This document shows positions 45,103 through 54,550 of a stretch of 64,000 nt of DNA, one piece after another. Origin of the DNA: Bog-257 sp963805985 (GTDB lineage Bacteria > Acidobacteriota > Terriglobia > Terriglobales > Acidobacteriaceae); contig CAWDWG010000004.1 of the NCBI GenBank assembly GCA_963805985.1, forward strand, positions 124,001 to 188,000, read 5' to 3'. The stretch's first letter is position 1; each line of letters begins with the position of its first letter. The notes under the pieces are model-generated. The model searched no databases. It saw only the letters and a list, made by a program, of their open reading frames with translations, and was not told the DNA's origin. The translations under genes were made by a program, and so were the position numbers.

Positions 45103-45861
45103 CTATTTCTTCCGCTCCCGTGCAGATTGAATCACCTCAGCAAGTGCGGGCCGCTGCTGCTCAGGTATCACCTTCAGCTGTGCTTCACAGATCTCCATGA
45201 CTTTGGGGTGCTGAGACGCGTTGCTGCTCAGAGACCACCTCGCAGCGCCACCAATCAGGATCTTTTCAGTATCGCCATTTGCGTTCAAGAGAGGCAGAGC
45301 GCTGATGATTCGGTTCACGTAGCGATCGTCACCCGTGGCAAAGAAGCTGACCCACAAGGCGTCGAGGAACTCGGGGCTGCTGATTTCGTCGTGAAGGTAA
45401 TCGGGACGGTGTTTGTCCGCGAGCAGGTCATGGACGTAATTCTTGAATCGGTCAGAACCGTCTCCGCTCAGAGATTTCAATAGGCCGTTGGTATCGCTGC
45501 TCCCAACCATCCACAAAACAAGTGCGAGAGCTGATTTTTGATCCTCCGGCCCCTCACGAAGCTTGTTAAACCACGTTCCAACGTCCGCCGCATTCGCGGC
45601 AAACACCTGCGCGAGAAATACGCAAAACGTGTTCTGAGCATGTGCGTCTTGTAAGTGGCCCTGCTTCGACATGAACTGCACGGCCGAAACAACCAGGTCG
45701 GGCCTCGGATGCAGATAGTAGTAGGTTACCCATTCACTCAGTTGAGCGTCTGTCGAAATCTTATCGATTCCCTTGATTATGTCCGGTCGGCTCTGCGCAG
45801 ACAGCCCAAGCCCCAGGGTCAGAAGGACAATGACTGCGCTCAGAATGGAACGAATCTTCAT
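45103..45861 (-). CDS. secreted hypothetical protein
   Basis: A 252-residue exported protein with a signal peptide (SILSAVIVLLTLGLGLSAQ) and an all-helical mature part, possibly of TPR/HEAT-like helix pairs. I do not recognise the family. It starts 15 bp after recO on the same strand, with a weak ribosome site, so it may be translated from the recO transcript. Confidence 0.78.
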   Translation of the reverse strand: MKIRSILSAVIVLLTLGLGLSAQSRPDIIKGIDKISTDAQLSEWVTYYYLHPRPDLVVSAVQFMSKQGHLQDAHAQNTFCVFLAQVFAANAADVGTWFNKLREGPEDQKSALALVLWMVGSSDTNGLLKSLSGDGSDRFKNYVHDLLADKHRPDYLHDEISSPEFLDALWVSFFATGDDRYVNRIISALPLLNANGDTEKILIGGAARWSLSSNASQHPKVMEICEAQLKVIPEQQRPALAEVIQSARERKK

Positions 45862-45875
45862 GTAATGAGTTAGAG

Positions 45876-46613
45876 TCACAACCTCGCCAGCATCACCGCC
45901 GTTACCAGCTTCTTCTCGATGTGGCGCTCAATGATTTGCGTGAGGAACTTGCGCAGATCCGCGTACGGGGCCACGGCTTCTGATCCTTCCGCAAAGCTCT
46001 CAACCGGCCCGCGAAACATCTGCGCGGCCAGCAAACGCGACTGCGGCGTCAATTGCGACGAGGCTAGCCGCTTATGCTGCGCGCACATTAGTCCGTCGGC
46101 CAGCGCGTGATAAAAAGCCTTGCTGCCATTTAGCACCGCACCGCAGGCTAGGCACTCATTCAGCTCCGGCAGAAAACCCACCAGCCGCACCAGCCAGAGC
46201 TGGAAGTAAGTCAGCGGCAACCAGATCGGCCCGGAGCGCAACTGATGCAGCACCGAAACCGTCAGCCGAAAGATCGCGTCGTTGGCCTCGCGGTCGGGCA
46301 GCAGCTCGTCCAGCATCTCGGCTACGTGCTCCAGCGCCACCACACGCGGATAGTCGACCGTTGCCGAGAGCGGCGATTCCAGAATGTCGCAGGAATCGAG
46401 GCGCGCCAGCTCCTTGCCTTCGCGATCGTCGTAATAGGCGCGAACCAGCGTCAGCGGCTCCAGCGCTCCGCCGAAGCGCCGCTTGGACTTCTTGGCCGCG
46501 CGCGCCACGCCCTTCACCTTGCCTTCGGCGCGGGTGAACAGCGTTACCAGCAGATCAGCTTCGTGCAGCGGATAAGTTCGCAACACGATCGCTTCGGACT
46601 GCTTCAATGACAT
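45876..46613 (-). CDS. recO: DNA repair protein RecO
   Basis: A 245-residue RecO, which loads RecA with RecF/RecR. It begins with an OB-fold (SEAIVLRTYPLHEADLLVTLFTRAEGKVKGVARAAKK) and is followed by a helical domain with the zinc-finger-like region CLACGAVLNGSKAFYHALADGLMC. Length and domains are normal. A secreted protein gene follows. Confidence 0.95.
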   Translation of the reverse strand: MSLKQSEAIVLRTYPLHEADLLVTLFTRAEGKVKGVARAAKKSKRRFGGALEPLTLVRAYYDDREGKELARLDSCDILESPLSATVDYPRVVALEHVAEMLDELLPDREANDAIFRLTVSVLHQLRSGPIWLPLTYFQLWLVRLVGFLPELNECLACGAVLNGSKAFYHALADGLMCAQHKRLASSQLTPQSRLLAAQMFRGPVESFAEGSEAVAPYADLRKFLTQIIERHIEKKLVTAVMLARL

Positions 46614-46689
46614 GGGGTTTCACGCCGGCGCCGCCAAAGCTCGATTCTAACGGGAAGGGTTGGGGATGCGCAAAGCGAACAGATGCAGC

Positions 46690-46895
46690 GCGCAGCGGGT
46701 GGAGTACGCCTTCAGGCGTACAAAACATGCAGCCTACCACCAGCGCGCTTTAGCGCCTGAGGTAAAGCTGTTACCTCAGCGGGCTAAAGCCGGCTCTGAT
46801 TGCACGGCCTGCTGCACCGCTGAAGCGGTGCTCCACCCATGCAAGAGCAAGAAAGGTTGCGGGCGGAACGCGGCGCTGAAGCGCCGCTCTACCAA
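46690..46895. repeat. hairpin array between recO and a lysozyme-like gene
   Basis: Includes TACGCCTTCAGGCGTA, GCGCTTTAGCGC, CACCGCTGAAGCGGTG and GGCGCTGAAGCGCC, with 4-nt loops TTCA/TGAA/TTTA. No gene was seen. Confidence 0.8.
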
Positions 46896-46896
46896 C

Positions 46897-47913
46897 TCAG
46901 CTTTGGTGTGTGCTGTGCGCTGCAGATTTCTTGTGGGCGCTGGCGGTCTTCAAGGTCGCGGCGCGGCGGCGATGATGATGATAAGGGTGAACCTGGACGC
47001 GCACCTTGCGCTCGGCGGCAGTGGGATTGTTTAGGTAATCTGGATCGAACATCGCGATCACGGCGACTGCCCGCGTGCTGTAGCGGCGGGCCCAGTCGCT
47101 CTGGATTAGCATGCTCTGCACATTCTTCCAATGCTGCGCGTCGGTCTCGGTTTCTCCAGGAGCGAGCGCCGCATCGCGATAGGCGGGATCGTCGTTGATG
47201 GCGCCGAGGAAGTGGGTGAACTCTTCCAGATTCACGCCCATCTGAAACACAAGTTGGCTGAGGGCCATCTGCTGGTAGCCGGTCATGTCGTCAAAGCCGC
47301 GGCAGTAGGCGTGAGCGTTATGGATCGCCTGAATGGCCGAGATGCGCAGCAGCTGCTCGGCCTCGTCTTCCGTCAACTGGGGGGTGAGCGTTTGCGTGCG
47401 CGCCTTGCGCTGGAAATTTCGCTTCTTCCACGCCGCGAGATCGTCGTCATATTGACCGAGGATGGTTTCGAGGCGCGCTGGATCGAGTCCCGCGGCCTGC
47501 CAAAGTTGCGCGCTTGACGGCTCAAGAAAAAGGTTGGGATTGAGCGGATCGCTCTGCGGATGCTCTCGCTCGGGGACATCAAGACTGAAGCCGGCGCCGA
47601 TCAGCGGGCGGCTGGTCTTGGGATCGGGATAGGCGGCAAGCACCCAGCCCTCGTGACGGGTGTCGCGCAGGTTGCTCATCAACTCGCCCAGGTTGAACTT
47701 GATGTCGGAGTCGCGGAAGTCGAGCAGCGGCTGGATTGGGTTGGGAGCCGGCGGCAGGACTGCTACCGTCGGCACCGTGACAAGTGTGGGCGCGGGTATC
47801 GGCTGCGGCGACGTCAAGGGCTTTTCGGTTGCGGACGGAGCCATCTGCGCGCGTGCGGCGAGAGTCATCGCCAAACCTAATGCCACAATGCTGAGTTTCC
47901 GTCGCATGATCAT
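46897..47913 (-). CDS. secreted GH24/T4-lysozyme-like protein
   Basis: A protein of about 338 residues with a signal peptide (RKLSIVALGLAMTLAARAQ) and a Pro-rich linker. It is followed by a region that follows T4 lysozyme: HEGWVLAAYPD, with Glu and Asp 9 residues apart as in T4 Glu11/Asp20; IGAGFSLDV for the IGIGH part; ALSQLVFQMGVN...FTHFL; and a final SDWARRYSTRAVAVIAMFDPDYL. The Thr and His of the T4 active site are replaced. The C-terminus is a basic, His-rich tail. It may act on cell wall or bind it. Confidence 0.68.
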   Translation of the reverse strand: MIMRRKLSIVALGLAMTLAARAQMAPSATEKPLTSPQPIPAPTLVTVPTVAVLPPAPNPIQPLLDFRDSDIKFNLGELMSNLRDTRHEGWVLAAYPDPKTSRPLIGAGFSLDVPEREHPQSDPLNPNLFLEPSSAQLWQAAGLDPARLETILGQYDDDLAAWKKRNFQRKARTQTLTPQLTEDEAEQLLRISAIQAIHNAHAYCRGFDDMTGYQQMALSQLVFQMGVNLEEFTHFLGAINDDPAYRDAALAPGETETDAQHWKNVQSMLIQSDWARRYSTRAVAVIAMFDPDYLNNPTAAERKVRVQVHPYHHHRRRAATLKTASAHKKSAAHSTHQS

Positions 47914-47927
47914 TTGCTCTCGTCGTC

Positions 47928-47970
47928 CCAGGTTAGCGTCCAACAGAGGGCCGCGAACGTGGGGCACCGG
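47928..47970. repeat. hairpin with GGGGCACC tail
   Basis: CCCAGGTTAGCG...CGCGAACGTGGGGCAC, an imperfect stem with CCAACAGAGGGCC in the loop. It is a copy of the element at 12227 with changed stem bases. Confidence 0.6.
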
Positions 47971-48104
47971 CGATATCCATGGCATACACAATAGCGCAGA
48001 ATCGGTGCGCTATGAATAACGATTTGGATTCAGTTTTGGTTTTTTGAGCTGCGAAAATTCCATTGGAGGCAATAGGCGGAATGGGAATCTGAACTGCACC
48101 GACG

Positions 48105-48150
48105 AAAATCCCCACTCAAGGCCAAAAGAAGGCCTTGAATGGGGCACCGT
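48105..48150. repeat. hairpin with GGGGCACC tail
   Basis: CCCCACTCAAGGCC - AAAAGAA - GGCCTTGAATGGGGCACC, a long near-perfect stem with one G/T pair, lying just downstream of the gloVer gene stop (48179). It may double as its terminator. Confidence 0.7.
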
Positions 48151-48178
48151 CTCAGTTATGGGATCTTAGATCGGGTCG

Positions 48179-49435
48179 CTATGGCGTGATTTCGAAGACA
48201 ACTCCCTGACCGATGGTTCCACCGGACGAGGCCGTGCCGTAGACGTCTCCGTGGACGTCGACCGCGACGCTGCTTGTCGGGTAGCCACCGTCGTTCGCGC
48301 CCGTAAAGTCGTACAAGTCGGTAAAGGTCCAGTTGCCATCGGATTGCGTGAGCTTGAATACGGAGCCGACCAGGTTTGCGCCGTCGCGATAGGTGGTGCC
48401 ATAGAGACTTCCGCTGGCATCGAAGGTCAGCTTGTTGTACGGTCCGGCGACGCCGCTGAAACTGTAGAGGGGCGTCAGTGTCCAACTGCCGTTGGAGGGC
48501 GAGAGCTCGTAGACCACGCCGCCGCTGTTGGCTCCGCCAAACACCGTTCCGCCGTAAAGATTGCCGGCCTGATCGAAGATCACGCCGCCGGCGGGAGCGC
48601 GGCCATCGTTGGCGTTCTGGAAGTTGTAGATCACCGTCTTTGTCCAACCGGAACCGGAGGGCGACAACTTGAAGACCGTGCCCCATCCGTTGGCGCCGCC
48701 GCTGTAGGTGGTGCCGTACAGATTACCGGCGCTGTCGAACGCCAGGCCCGCGACCGGATTGGCGCCATCGCTGCCTCCGGCAAAGTTATAGATGACGGTC
48801 TCCGTCCAGCTCTGCCCGGAGCGCGTGGCTTCGAAAACAGTTCCCATTCCCGAAGTCCCACCAAGGTACGTTGTGCCATAGAGATTGCCGGCCGCATCGA
48901 AGACCACGCCGCCGAGAGGCTGAAGACCGTCGTTGCCGGTGCCGAACTGATGAACCGTGGTTTCCATCCAGGGGCAAATGATGCTAGGACAAGCCGTGGC
49001 ATGAGGCCTCACGCTGAAGACGGTGCCGGACTCGTCAAGGCCAGCCGAGGATGTTGTGCCGTAGGGGGCGCCATCTGGGCCCAAGGTCAAGGCGCCATAG
49101 TCCGGGTAAGCACCGTCGTCGCCGCCGGTGAAGGCATATAAGGGACTCAACACCCAGGAGGAATTGCGGTGCGTCAGTTTGTAAACGGCTCCGCAACCGC
49201 CGGCGCAGTCGTTCGGGTTTCCACCATAAAACGTAGTTCCATAAAGATTGCCGGATGGATCGAGGGTGGGGCCGGCAGCGGGCTGGCCGCCGTCCTGACC
49301 TCCGGTGAAGTTATGGATCACGGAATATGTCTGCGACTGCGCCGAGTGTGAAAGGCTGGCAACAAGGAAAAATATGGCCACTAGCGCGAAGACAAGACTG
49401 GTCGGGCGCTGGGCCGAAGCGTGGTGATGCAGCAT
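48179..49435 (-). CDS. secreted gloVer-repeat protein (TIGR03803-like)
   Basis: A 418-residue exported protein with a signal peptide (SLVFALVAIFFLVASLSHSAQ) and seven or more ~45-55-residue repeats centred on GNLYGTT. It is the third of four such proteins in the window. Start ATG 49435 has AGGAGG 7 nt upstream; an in-frame ATG 57 bp earlier has none. The mature part is rich in Gly, Thr and Tyr. Function unknown. Confidence 0.86.
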   Translation of the reverse strand: MLHHHASAQRPTSLVFALVAIFFLVASLSHSAQSQTYSVIHNFTGGQDGGQPAAGPTLDPSGNLYGTTFYGGNPNDCAGGCGAVYKLTHRNSSWVLSPLYAFTGGDDGAYPDYGALTLGPDGAPYGTTSSAGLDESGTVFSVRPHATACPSIICPWMETTVHQFGTGNDGLQPLGGVVFDAAGNLYGTTYLGGTSGMGTVFEATRSGQSWTETVIYNFAGGSDGANPVAGLAFDSAGNLYGTTYSGGANGWGTVFKLSPSGSGWTKTVIYNFQNANDGRAPAGGVIFDQAGNLYGGTVFGGANSGGVVYELSPSNGSWTLTPLYSFSGVAGPYNKLTFDASGSLYGTTYRDGANLVGSVFKLTQSDGNWTFTDLYDFTGANDGGYPTSSVAVDVHGDVYGTASSGGTIGQGVVFEITP

Positions 49436-49580
49436 TACGCAACCTCCTCCTGGATGCATCTTGATGGTCGCCCGATAGAGGGCGGCATCCATTATTCGCC
49501 TGAAGTAGAAGGTTGGCCAGTGAGATGGGGCGGACGACAGATGCAGAAAACATCAACCTGAAGTTGTTAGGAGAGCGCTT

Positions 49581-49874
49581 TCAGCGTGTTTGCCAGCGTT
49601 TAGGATTGCGCTTGGCATGGAAACAGGCAATCACCAGAATTCGTTGGTCTTGAATTTCGAAGAAAACTCCATACGGGAAACGCTTTACGCCTGCGCGCCG
49701 TCGGCCACGATGCACTACTGGAAAATGCAGCGGGTGTTCTGCGATGGTATCAACGGTTTCTTCCACTGCGTTAGCGAAGCGATCTCCGAGCTCCAGACGG
49801 ATGGTGTCGTACTACGCCCGGGCGTGCAGCAACTCGGCTTCGGCCTCAGGTAGCCAGACGACCGGAAGCATCAT
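49581..49874 (-). pseudogene. ParE/RelE toxin gene with nonsense mutation
   Basis: The minus strand encodes a ParE-like toxin. It starts ATGATGCTTCCG overlapping the antitoxin stop, reads EAEAELLHARA, meets TAG at codon 21 (49812-49814), then continues in frame with YDTIRLELGDRFANAVEETV and the family ending VKRFPYGVFFEIQDQRILVIACFHAKRNPKRW. The stop lies where this family usually has Trp (A-x-x-W-Y-D), so a single TGG to TAG change would explain it. The toxin is probably inactive unless the codon is read through. Confidence 0.82.
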
Positions 49875-50083
49875 TTTTTCTTGAACAGGCCAGCTCGAAC
49901 TTGCTGCCAGGGAATTACATCGGAAGGGTTCTGCTCATGCCGCGCGATGCGGTAATCGAGTTCGGCGCGCTGCTCGTCGGTCAGGGATACCGCGTCGGCC
50001 TCCAGGCTTTCCCAAACTTCATCGAGCAGCTCAGCCTTTTCGACCGGGGAGAGGCTAGCAATCTGATCGCGCAAAGCGCTCAT
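49871..50083 (-). CDS. addiction-module antitoxin component
   Basis: A 70-residue putative addiction-module component protein (TIGR02574-like): MSALRDQIASLSPVEKAELLDEVWESLE...LTDEQRAELDYRIARHEQNPSDVIPWQQVRAGL. Its stop overlaps the broken parE start by 4 bp. With its toxin gone it may be a relic, or it may still neutralise a related toxin. The ribosome site is weak. Confidence 0.82.
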   Translation of the reverse strand: MSALRDQIASLSPVEKAELLDEVWESLEADAVSLTDEQRAELDYRIARHEQNPSDVIPWQQVRAGLFKKK

Positions 50084-50114
50084 GGGCTTAAGGTAGCGCG
50101 CTTTTGCCAGCCAA

Positions 50115-50333
50115 TCAAGCGCGCTCGATGACAGGAAGTTCGACTCCGCCGAAAGGCGCGAACCGGCGGCGGATTGCCTCGGCGATGTTTTCCTGGGGTG
50201 CTTCCGCCTGCGACAGCGCGGAGCGCAGGATCTCTCGCGCTTCCTCTTCCATGGAGCGGCCGTGGTGCGCCGCCCGCACCCGCAGCCGGGACTTGATACG
50301 GTCATCGAGTTTGCGGATCACAAGGCTGGCCAT
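50115..50333 (-). CDS. FitA-like ribbon-helix-helix antitoxin, orphan
   Basis: A 72-residue FitA/Arc-type antitoxin: MASLVIRKLDDRIKSRLRVRAAHHGRSMEEEAREILRSAL. This family usually pairs with a PIN-domain toxin directly downstream. Here the next gene (32 bp away) is another antitoxin, so the partner toxin is missing. Confidence 0.85.
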   Translation of the reverse strand: MASLVIRKLDDRIKSRLRVRAAHHGRSMEEEAREILRSALSQAEAPQENIAEAIRRRFAPFGGVELPVIERA

Positions 50334-50473
50334 GCAAGAAATGATATCGCCGATAGCATTACGCGCGGGCCGCTGTAGAAAGCACGGAAGGCTGAGCTTC
50401 CCCGGCTTGCTCCGACCCAGAAACGATTGTCGGTTGTCAAGCAGCCGGTTCGCAATCTCGTAGCAGTTGCTTC

Positions 50474-50542
50474 TTACAAACTCCCCATATTCTGCAAAAA
50501 TTCGCCGTTGGAGCGGGCTTTGCCTAGCTTGTCGATCAGCAA
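50474..50542 (-). pseudogene. duplicated 3' end of rho
   Basis: On the minus strand 22 codons plus stop read LLIDKLGKARSNGEFLQNMG and then S-L-stop, identical in protein to the end of the rho gene at 52377. Over 60 bp (50483-50542 versus 52386-52445) there are 4 base differences, and all differences in the shared codons, including the Ser codon and the stop, are synonymous. It lies 1903 bp from the true rho end, in the same orientation. Confidence 0.88.
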
Positions 50543-50567
50543 GCATCCAGGCTTTCAGCAGACGTTC

Positions 50568-50936
50568 CTAGGGTAGATTGGCGCGAATCCCGAGCATGTC
50601 GGCGACCTTGCCGAGCCGCGCCTCGGAGGTCCAGAGTTGGGTGCCGGGCGACGCCAGGCATGACGCAACCAGGTGAGCGTCGGTGAGGCCGATTCCCTTC
50701 GAGTAGAGAGTGCGGGATTCGATCATCCTGCGGACGTCCTGCAATAAGACCACTCGCGCCTGCGGCATGTTGTCGAGTTTTGCCAGCGTAGACGCCCGAT
50801 GGCGCAACGATCCTAAGGACAATTCCGCGGTCACATGCGGATGAAGGATGACCTGGTTCCGTTCGAGCAATTCCCGCATCCCAGGCTTGCCGGAGCGGAA
50901 AAAATCGATCCAGATATTTGCGTCGGCAAGAATCAC
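50568..50936 (-). CDS. vapC: VapC-type PIN-domain toxin
   Basis: A 122-residue PIN ribonuclease with conserved acids: Asp5 in ILADANIWID, Glu in VTAEL, and Asp in GIGLTDAHLV, followed by LWTSEARL. Its start overlaps the VapB stop by 4 bp. VapC toxins cleave tRNA or rRNA; the target is not predictable. Confidence 0.92.
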   Translation of the reverse strand: MILADANIWIDFFRSGKPGMRELLERNQVILHPHVTAELSLGSLRHRASTLAKLDNMPQARVVLLQDVRRMIESRTLYSKGIGLTDAHLVASCLASPGTQLWTSEARLGKVADMLGIRANLP

Positions 50937-51130
50937 AGGTCGTTGACCCTCCGCCGCCGCACGTATTCCAGATCAGGCATCGTCCCTTCCAGGGCCGCAA
51001 GGCTGCGCGCCGCCTCCCTCTCAATCAGGGCCTTCAGGGCTTCCCGGATCAGCGCAGTTCGCTCCGACAAGCCGCTGTATTCCTGCGCCTTTCGGACCAA
51101 CTCGTCATCAAGCGATACCGTTGCTCGCAT
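50933..51130 (-). CDS. vapB: VapB-type antitoxin
   Basis: A 65-residue ribbon-helix-helix-like antitoxin: MRATVSLDDELVRKAQEYSG...LIREALKALIEREAA, with a C-terminal segment that would wrap VapC. It forms a coupled pair with the PIN gene. A palindromic stretch just upstream (51158-51184, TTTTATCACCATTTCGGTGATAATT region) is a likely operator. Confidence 0.9.
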   Translation of the reverse strand: MRATVSLDDELVRKAQEYSGLSERTALIREALKALIEREAARSLAALEGTMPDLEYVRRRRVNDL

Positions 51131-51154
51131 ATGGCTTCACCCTCCGATGCACCA

Positions 51155-51186
51155 ATTTTATCACCATTTCGGTGATAATTATGGTG
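51155..51186 (-). promoter_or_regulatory. likely vapBC operator
   Basis: ATTATCACCgaaATGGTGATAA on the minus strand (51161-51182) is a 9-bp-arm inverted repeat with a short central spacer, 31 bp before the vapB start. VapBC complexes usually bind such sites to repress their own operon. Confidence 0.6.
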
Positions 51187-51292
51187 ACATATGGGGACCG
51201 CAAGCCGGGGATCCCGGAATCGGGCGGCCGCCCGGCGATTGTCGTCGCTAGGAAGCGGGCATAGAATACCGAGCACAGGGAAGAATGCGACG

Positions 51293-51508
51293 ATGACCAT
51301 TGAACTGACAGACGAACAAAAGCGGATGATCGATCTCGCGGTTGCTTCCGGGGCCTACCAGAATCCCGACGAAGTGATCGGGACAGCGCTCGCCATGCTC
51401 TACGAAGATATCGAGGACGGCATCATCTCGGAGGCGCGGGCCGGAGAGCCGCGTTTCAGCTTGGATGAGGTTGAGGCCGAACTCCGCTCGCTCGGCAAGA
51501 TCAAGTGA
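51293..51508 (+). CDS. ParD-like antitoxin
   Basis: A 71-residue ParD/CopG-type antitoxin: IELTDEQKRMIDLAVASGAYQNPDEVIGTALAML, followed by an acidic tail. Its stop overlaps the RelE/ParE gene start by 4 bp (GTGA). It is divergent from vapBC. Confidence 0.86.
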   Translation: MTIELTDEQKRMIDLAVASGAYQNPDEVIGTALAMLYEDIEDGIISEARAGEPRFSLDEVEAELRSLGKIK

Positions 51509-51765
51509 GTTCGTACGAGATCACCTTTGCCGCATCCGCAAAAAGAGAATTCCGTGACTTGACGCCGCAAGTCATCGAGCGCATCCGGCCAAAAATACGT
51601 GAACTCGCCAATGACCCGCGACCTCCGGGATGCAAAAAGCTTCACGGCTATAAAGACCGTTGGAGAATTCGGATTGGCGATTACCGGGTTGTCTATAGCA
51701 TCGACGATGCTGCACGAACGGTCGATGTCACCCGGATCGCGCACCGCCGCGAGGTGTATGAATAG
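51505..51765 (+). CDS. RelE/ParE-family toxin
   Basis: An 86-residue RelE-superfamily toxin: SSYEITFAASAKREFRDLTPQ...LHGYKDRWRIRIGDYRVVYSIDD. It starts at GTG 51505, overlapping the antitoxin stop. The KxLxGxxxxWRxRxGxYRxxY pattern is intact, so it is probably active. Confidence 0.9.
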   Translation: MSSYEITFAASAKREFRDLTPQVIERIRPKIRELANDPRPPGCKKLHGYKDRWRIRIGDYRVVYSIDDAARTVDVTRIAHRREVYE

Positions 51766-51814
51766 CCGACGGCCTTGCTCCCATCGGCAGAGATCGTTTG
51801 GTGCTACAGACGCA

Positions 51815-51858
51815 GATCCCCATTCACAGCCAAAAGAGGGCCTTGGATGGAGCACCTG
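51815..51858. repeat. hairpin, degenerate GGGGCACC family
   Basis: CCCCATTCACAGCC - AAAAGAG - GGCCTTGGATGGAGCACC: the same layout as the element at 48105, but with mispaired stem positions and GAGCACC as tail. Probably a decaying copy. Confidence 0.55.
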
Positions 51859-51867
51859 CGGGAAAAG

Positions 51868-52323
51868 TCAGTTGCTATTTGCAGAATTGATGTAGTAGCG
51901 GTGTTCCGCGCCGTCGGCGAGCATCGTCCAGATGAACTTCCCATCGGTGCGGTAGGTGATTTTCTGGCCTATGCTGAGGGGCGGTCTCTTCTGAGCCTTG
52001 CTTTTCGTGAACGGCGCGCGACGAGTGCTATCCCATCCGGTTATCTCTAGCTCGCCGGTATCAGTTTTCAGAACGTAGACTCTGCGACTGTACGTGTCAA
52101 CATCACCGTCGCTTCCGCGCAATTCCTTTTCCGCGTGGAAGCTCATTATCGTTCCTGTGAGCGGGTAATCTTTTTGTTCTTTCTTGTCGCCTGCCGAGAG
52201 CGTAAGTGCAAAACCTACAATGAGAGCAGGACCGATAATTCTCTTGAGACGAGATTTGCCTAACCGTCGCACCACAAGAGCTTTCCAATCGCGCTGAAGA
52301 CGTTCGTAAGCTTCGCACGGCAT
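51868..52323 (-). CDS. exported hypothetical protein
   Basis: A 151-residue protein with an internal signal-like helix (IIGPALIVGFALTLSAGD at ~29-46). A shorter start within the first 20 codons is possible. The mature part has KDYPLTGTIMSFHAEKELRG and a beta-rich region with GELEITGWDSTRR. Function unknown. It lies inside the interval bounded by the two rho ends. Confidence 0.68.
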   Translation of the reverse strand: MPCEAYERLQRDWKALVVRRLGKSRLKRIIGPALIVGFALTLSAGDKKEQKDYPLTGTIMSFHAEKELRGSDGDVDTYSRRVYVLKTDTGELEITGWDSTRRAPFTKSKAQKRPPLSIGQKITYRTDGKFIWTMLADGAEHRYYINSANSN

Positions 52324-52376
52324 TTGCCGTTCGATTTAGTCGCCGGGCGGGTCCAGATGAATCAGATGACAGCTCC

Positions 52377-53628
<1,252 letters not shown>

Positions 53629-53703
53629 GATTCACCTAAGAGGAATTTGCAGAAGGGCGGGCCGGAGGGAACGCAGAAGGAAAGCGCCAAAGGCGCGGCG
53701 CGC

Positions 53704-53919
53704 TTATGCTGCGCGCCGCTGCGCTTCGGAAGCCGTCTCCGGTTCGAGAATCACCATTTGCCGATCGGCGTCGGCGATGCGGTGCAGAACTTCATTGGTC
53801 GTGTCCTGAATACGGGTGTTGGGTTTGTGAAACTTCCGCGTCGCCTTGGAAGCCAGCTGGCACAGGGTGTAACGGTTGCGCAGGGTATGGACTGCCTCAA
53901 ATACTAGTTCGGATCTCAT
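53704..53919 (-). CDS. rpoZ: RNA polymerase omega subunit-like protein
   Basis: A 71-residue protein with the short omega pattern found in Acidobacteria: MRSELVFEAVHTLRNRYTLC, then ASKATRKFHKPNTRIQDTTNEVL. Omega helps assemble the polymerase beta' subunit. It lies 75 bp upstream of rho on the same strand, so two transcription genes may share a promoter. The assignment is by resemblance, without a search. Confidence 0.6.
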   Translation of the reverse strand: MRSELVFEAVHTLRNRYTLCQLASKATRKFHKPNTRIQDTTNEVLHRIADADRQMVILEPETASEAQRRAA

Positions 53920-54550
53920 CGATGTATGTCTCCTGTGTGGTGTATGAATGAACTTTCCGGAGCCCGGCCAGTGTGGACCGACTACTTCTGGCGCTTGAAT
54001 ACAGGCGTTGGGAACCTAATTCATTTACGAAGCGACGAGAGCTATTGTTTCGATGCTCGCCGGATGCTTCCGGTTCGGAATTTTTCGCCTGTTATTTTCC
54101 GGCTCCGATAATACGTAAAGCAAACTACAACAAGCACTTACCCTTTACGACGGCCAGGTTCCAGATAAAGTAGCGCCGGGAACAACTTACTATTTTCCCA
54201 AATGGTGGCGTTCAGTGGGGGCCGTTTCAGGCAGGACGTCGTAGACTGGACCTTACTCGGGGACGCCTCTGTGCAAAGACAGTAAGCTAATCGCCCGAGG
54301 CCGCGCAGTCAAGTGAAATCTTCCGCCAGAACAAACTCTGCCAAGCAAAACGGCCCGAGACTGGAACTTAGACGGGCAATGCCCATAAAGGTCATTAATT
54401 TTTATAACCCTCCTCAATTCAATAAGTTGCTACGGTTTAGCCGCTGATTTTCATAGCATCAGAGGCCTCCCCAATAGCCGCTAAGTGCCTGAAAACGCGT
54501 AATCCCCGTCATACCTCCCAGTGACCGGTTTCACGCGCGTCGGTGACCGT
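53920..54550. other. intergenic region, nothing recognised
   Basis: About 630 bp, slightly AT-richer than the genes. No supported ORF, tRNA or known RNA motif was seen. It must contain the minus-strand promoter for the omega-like/rho genes. Confidence 0.5.
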
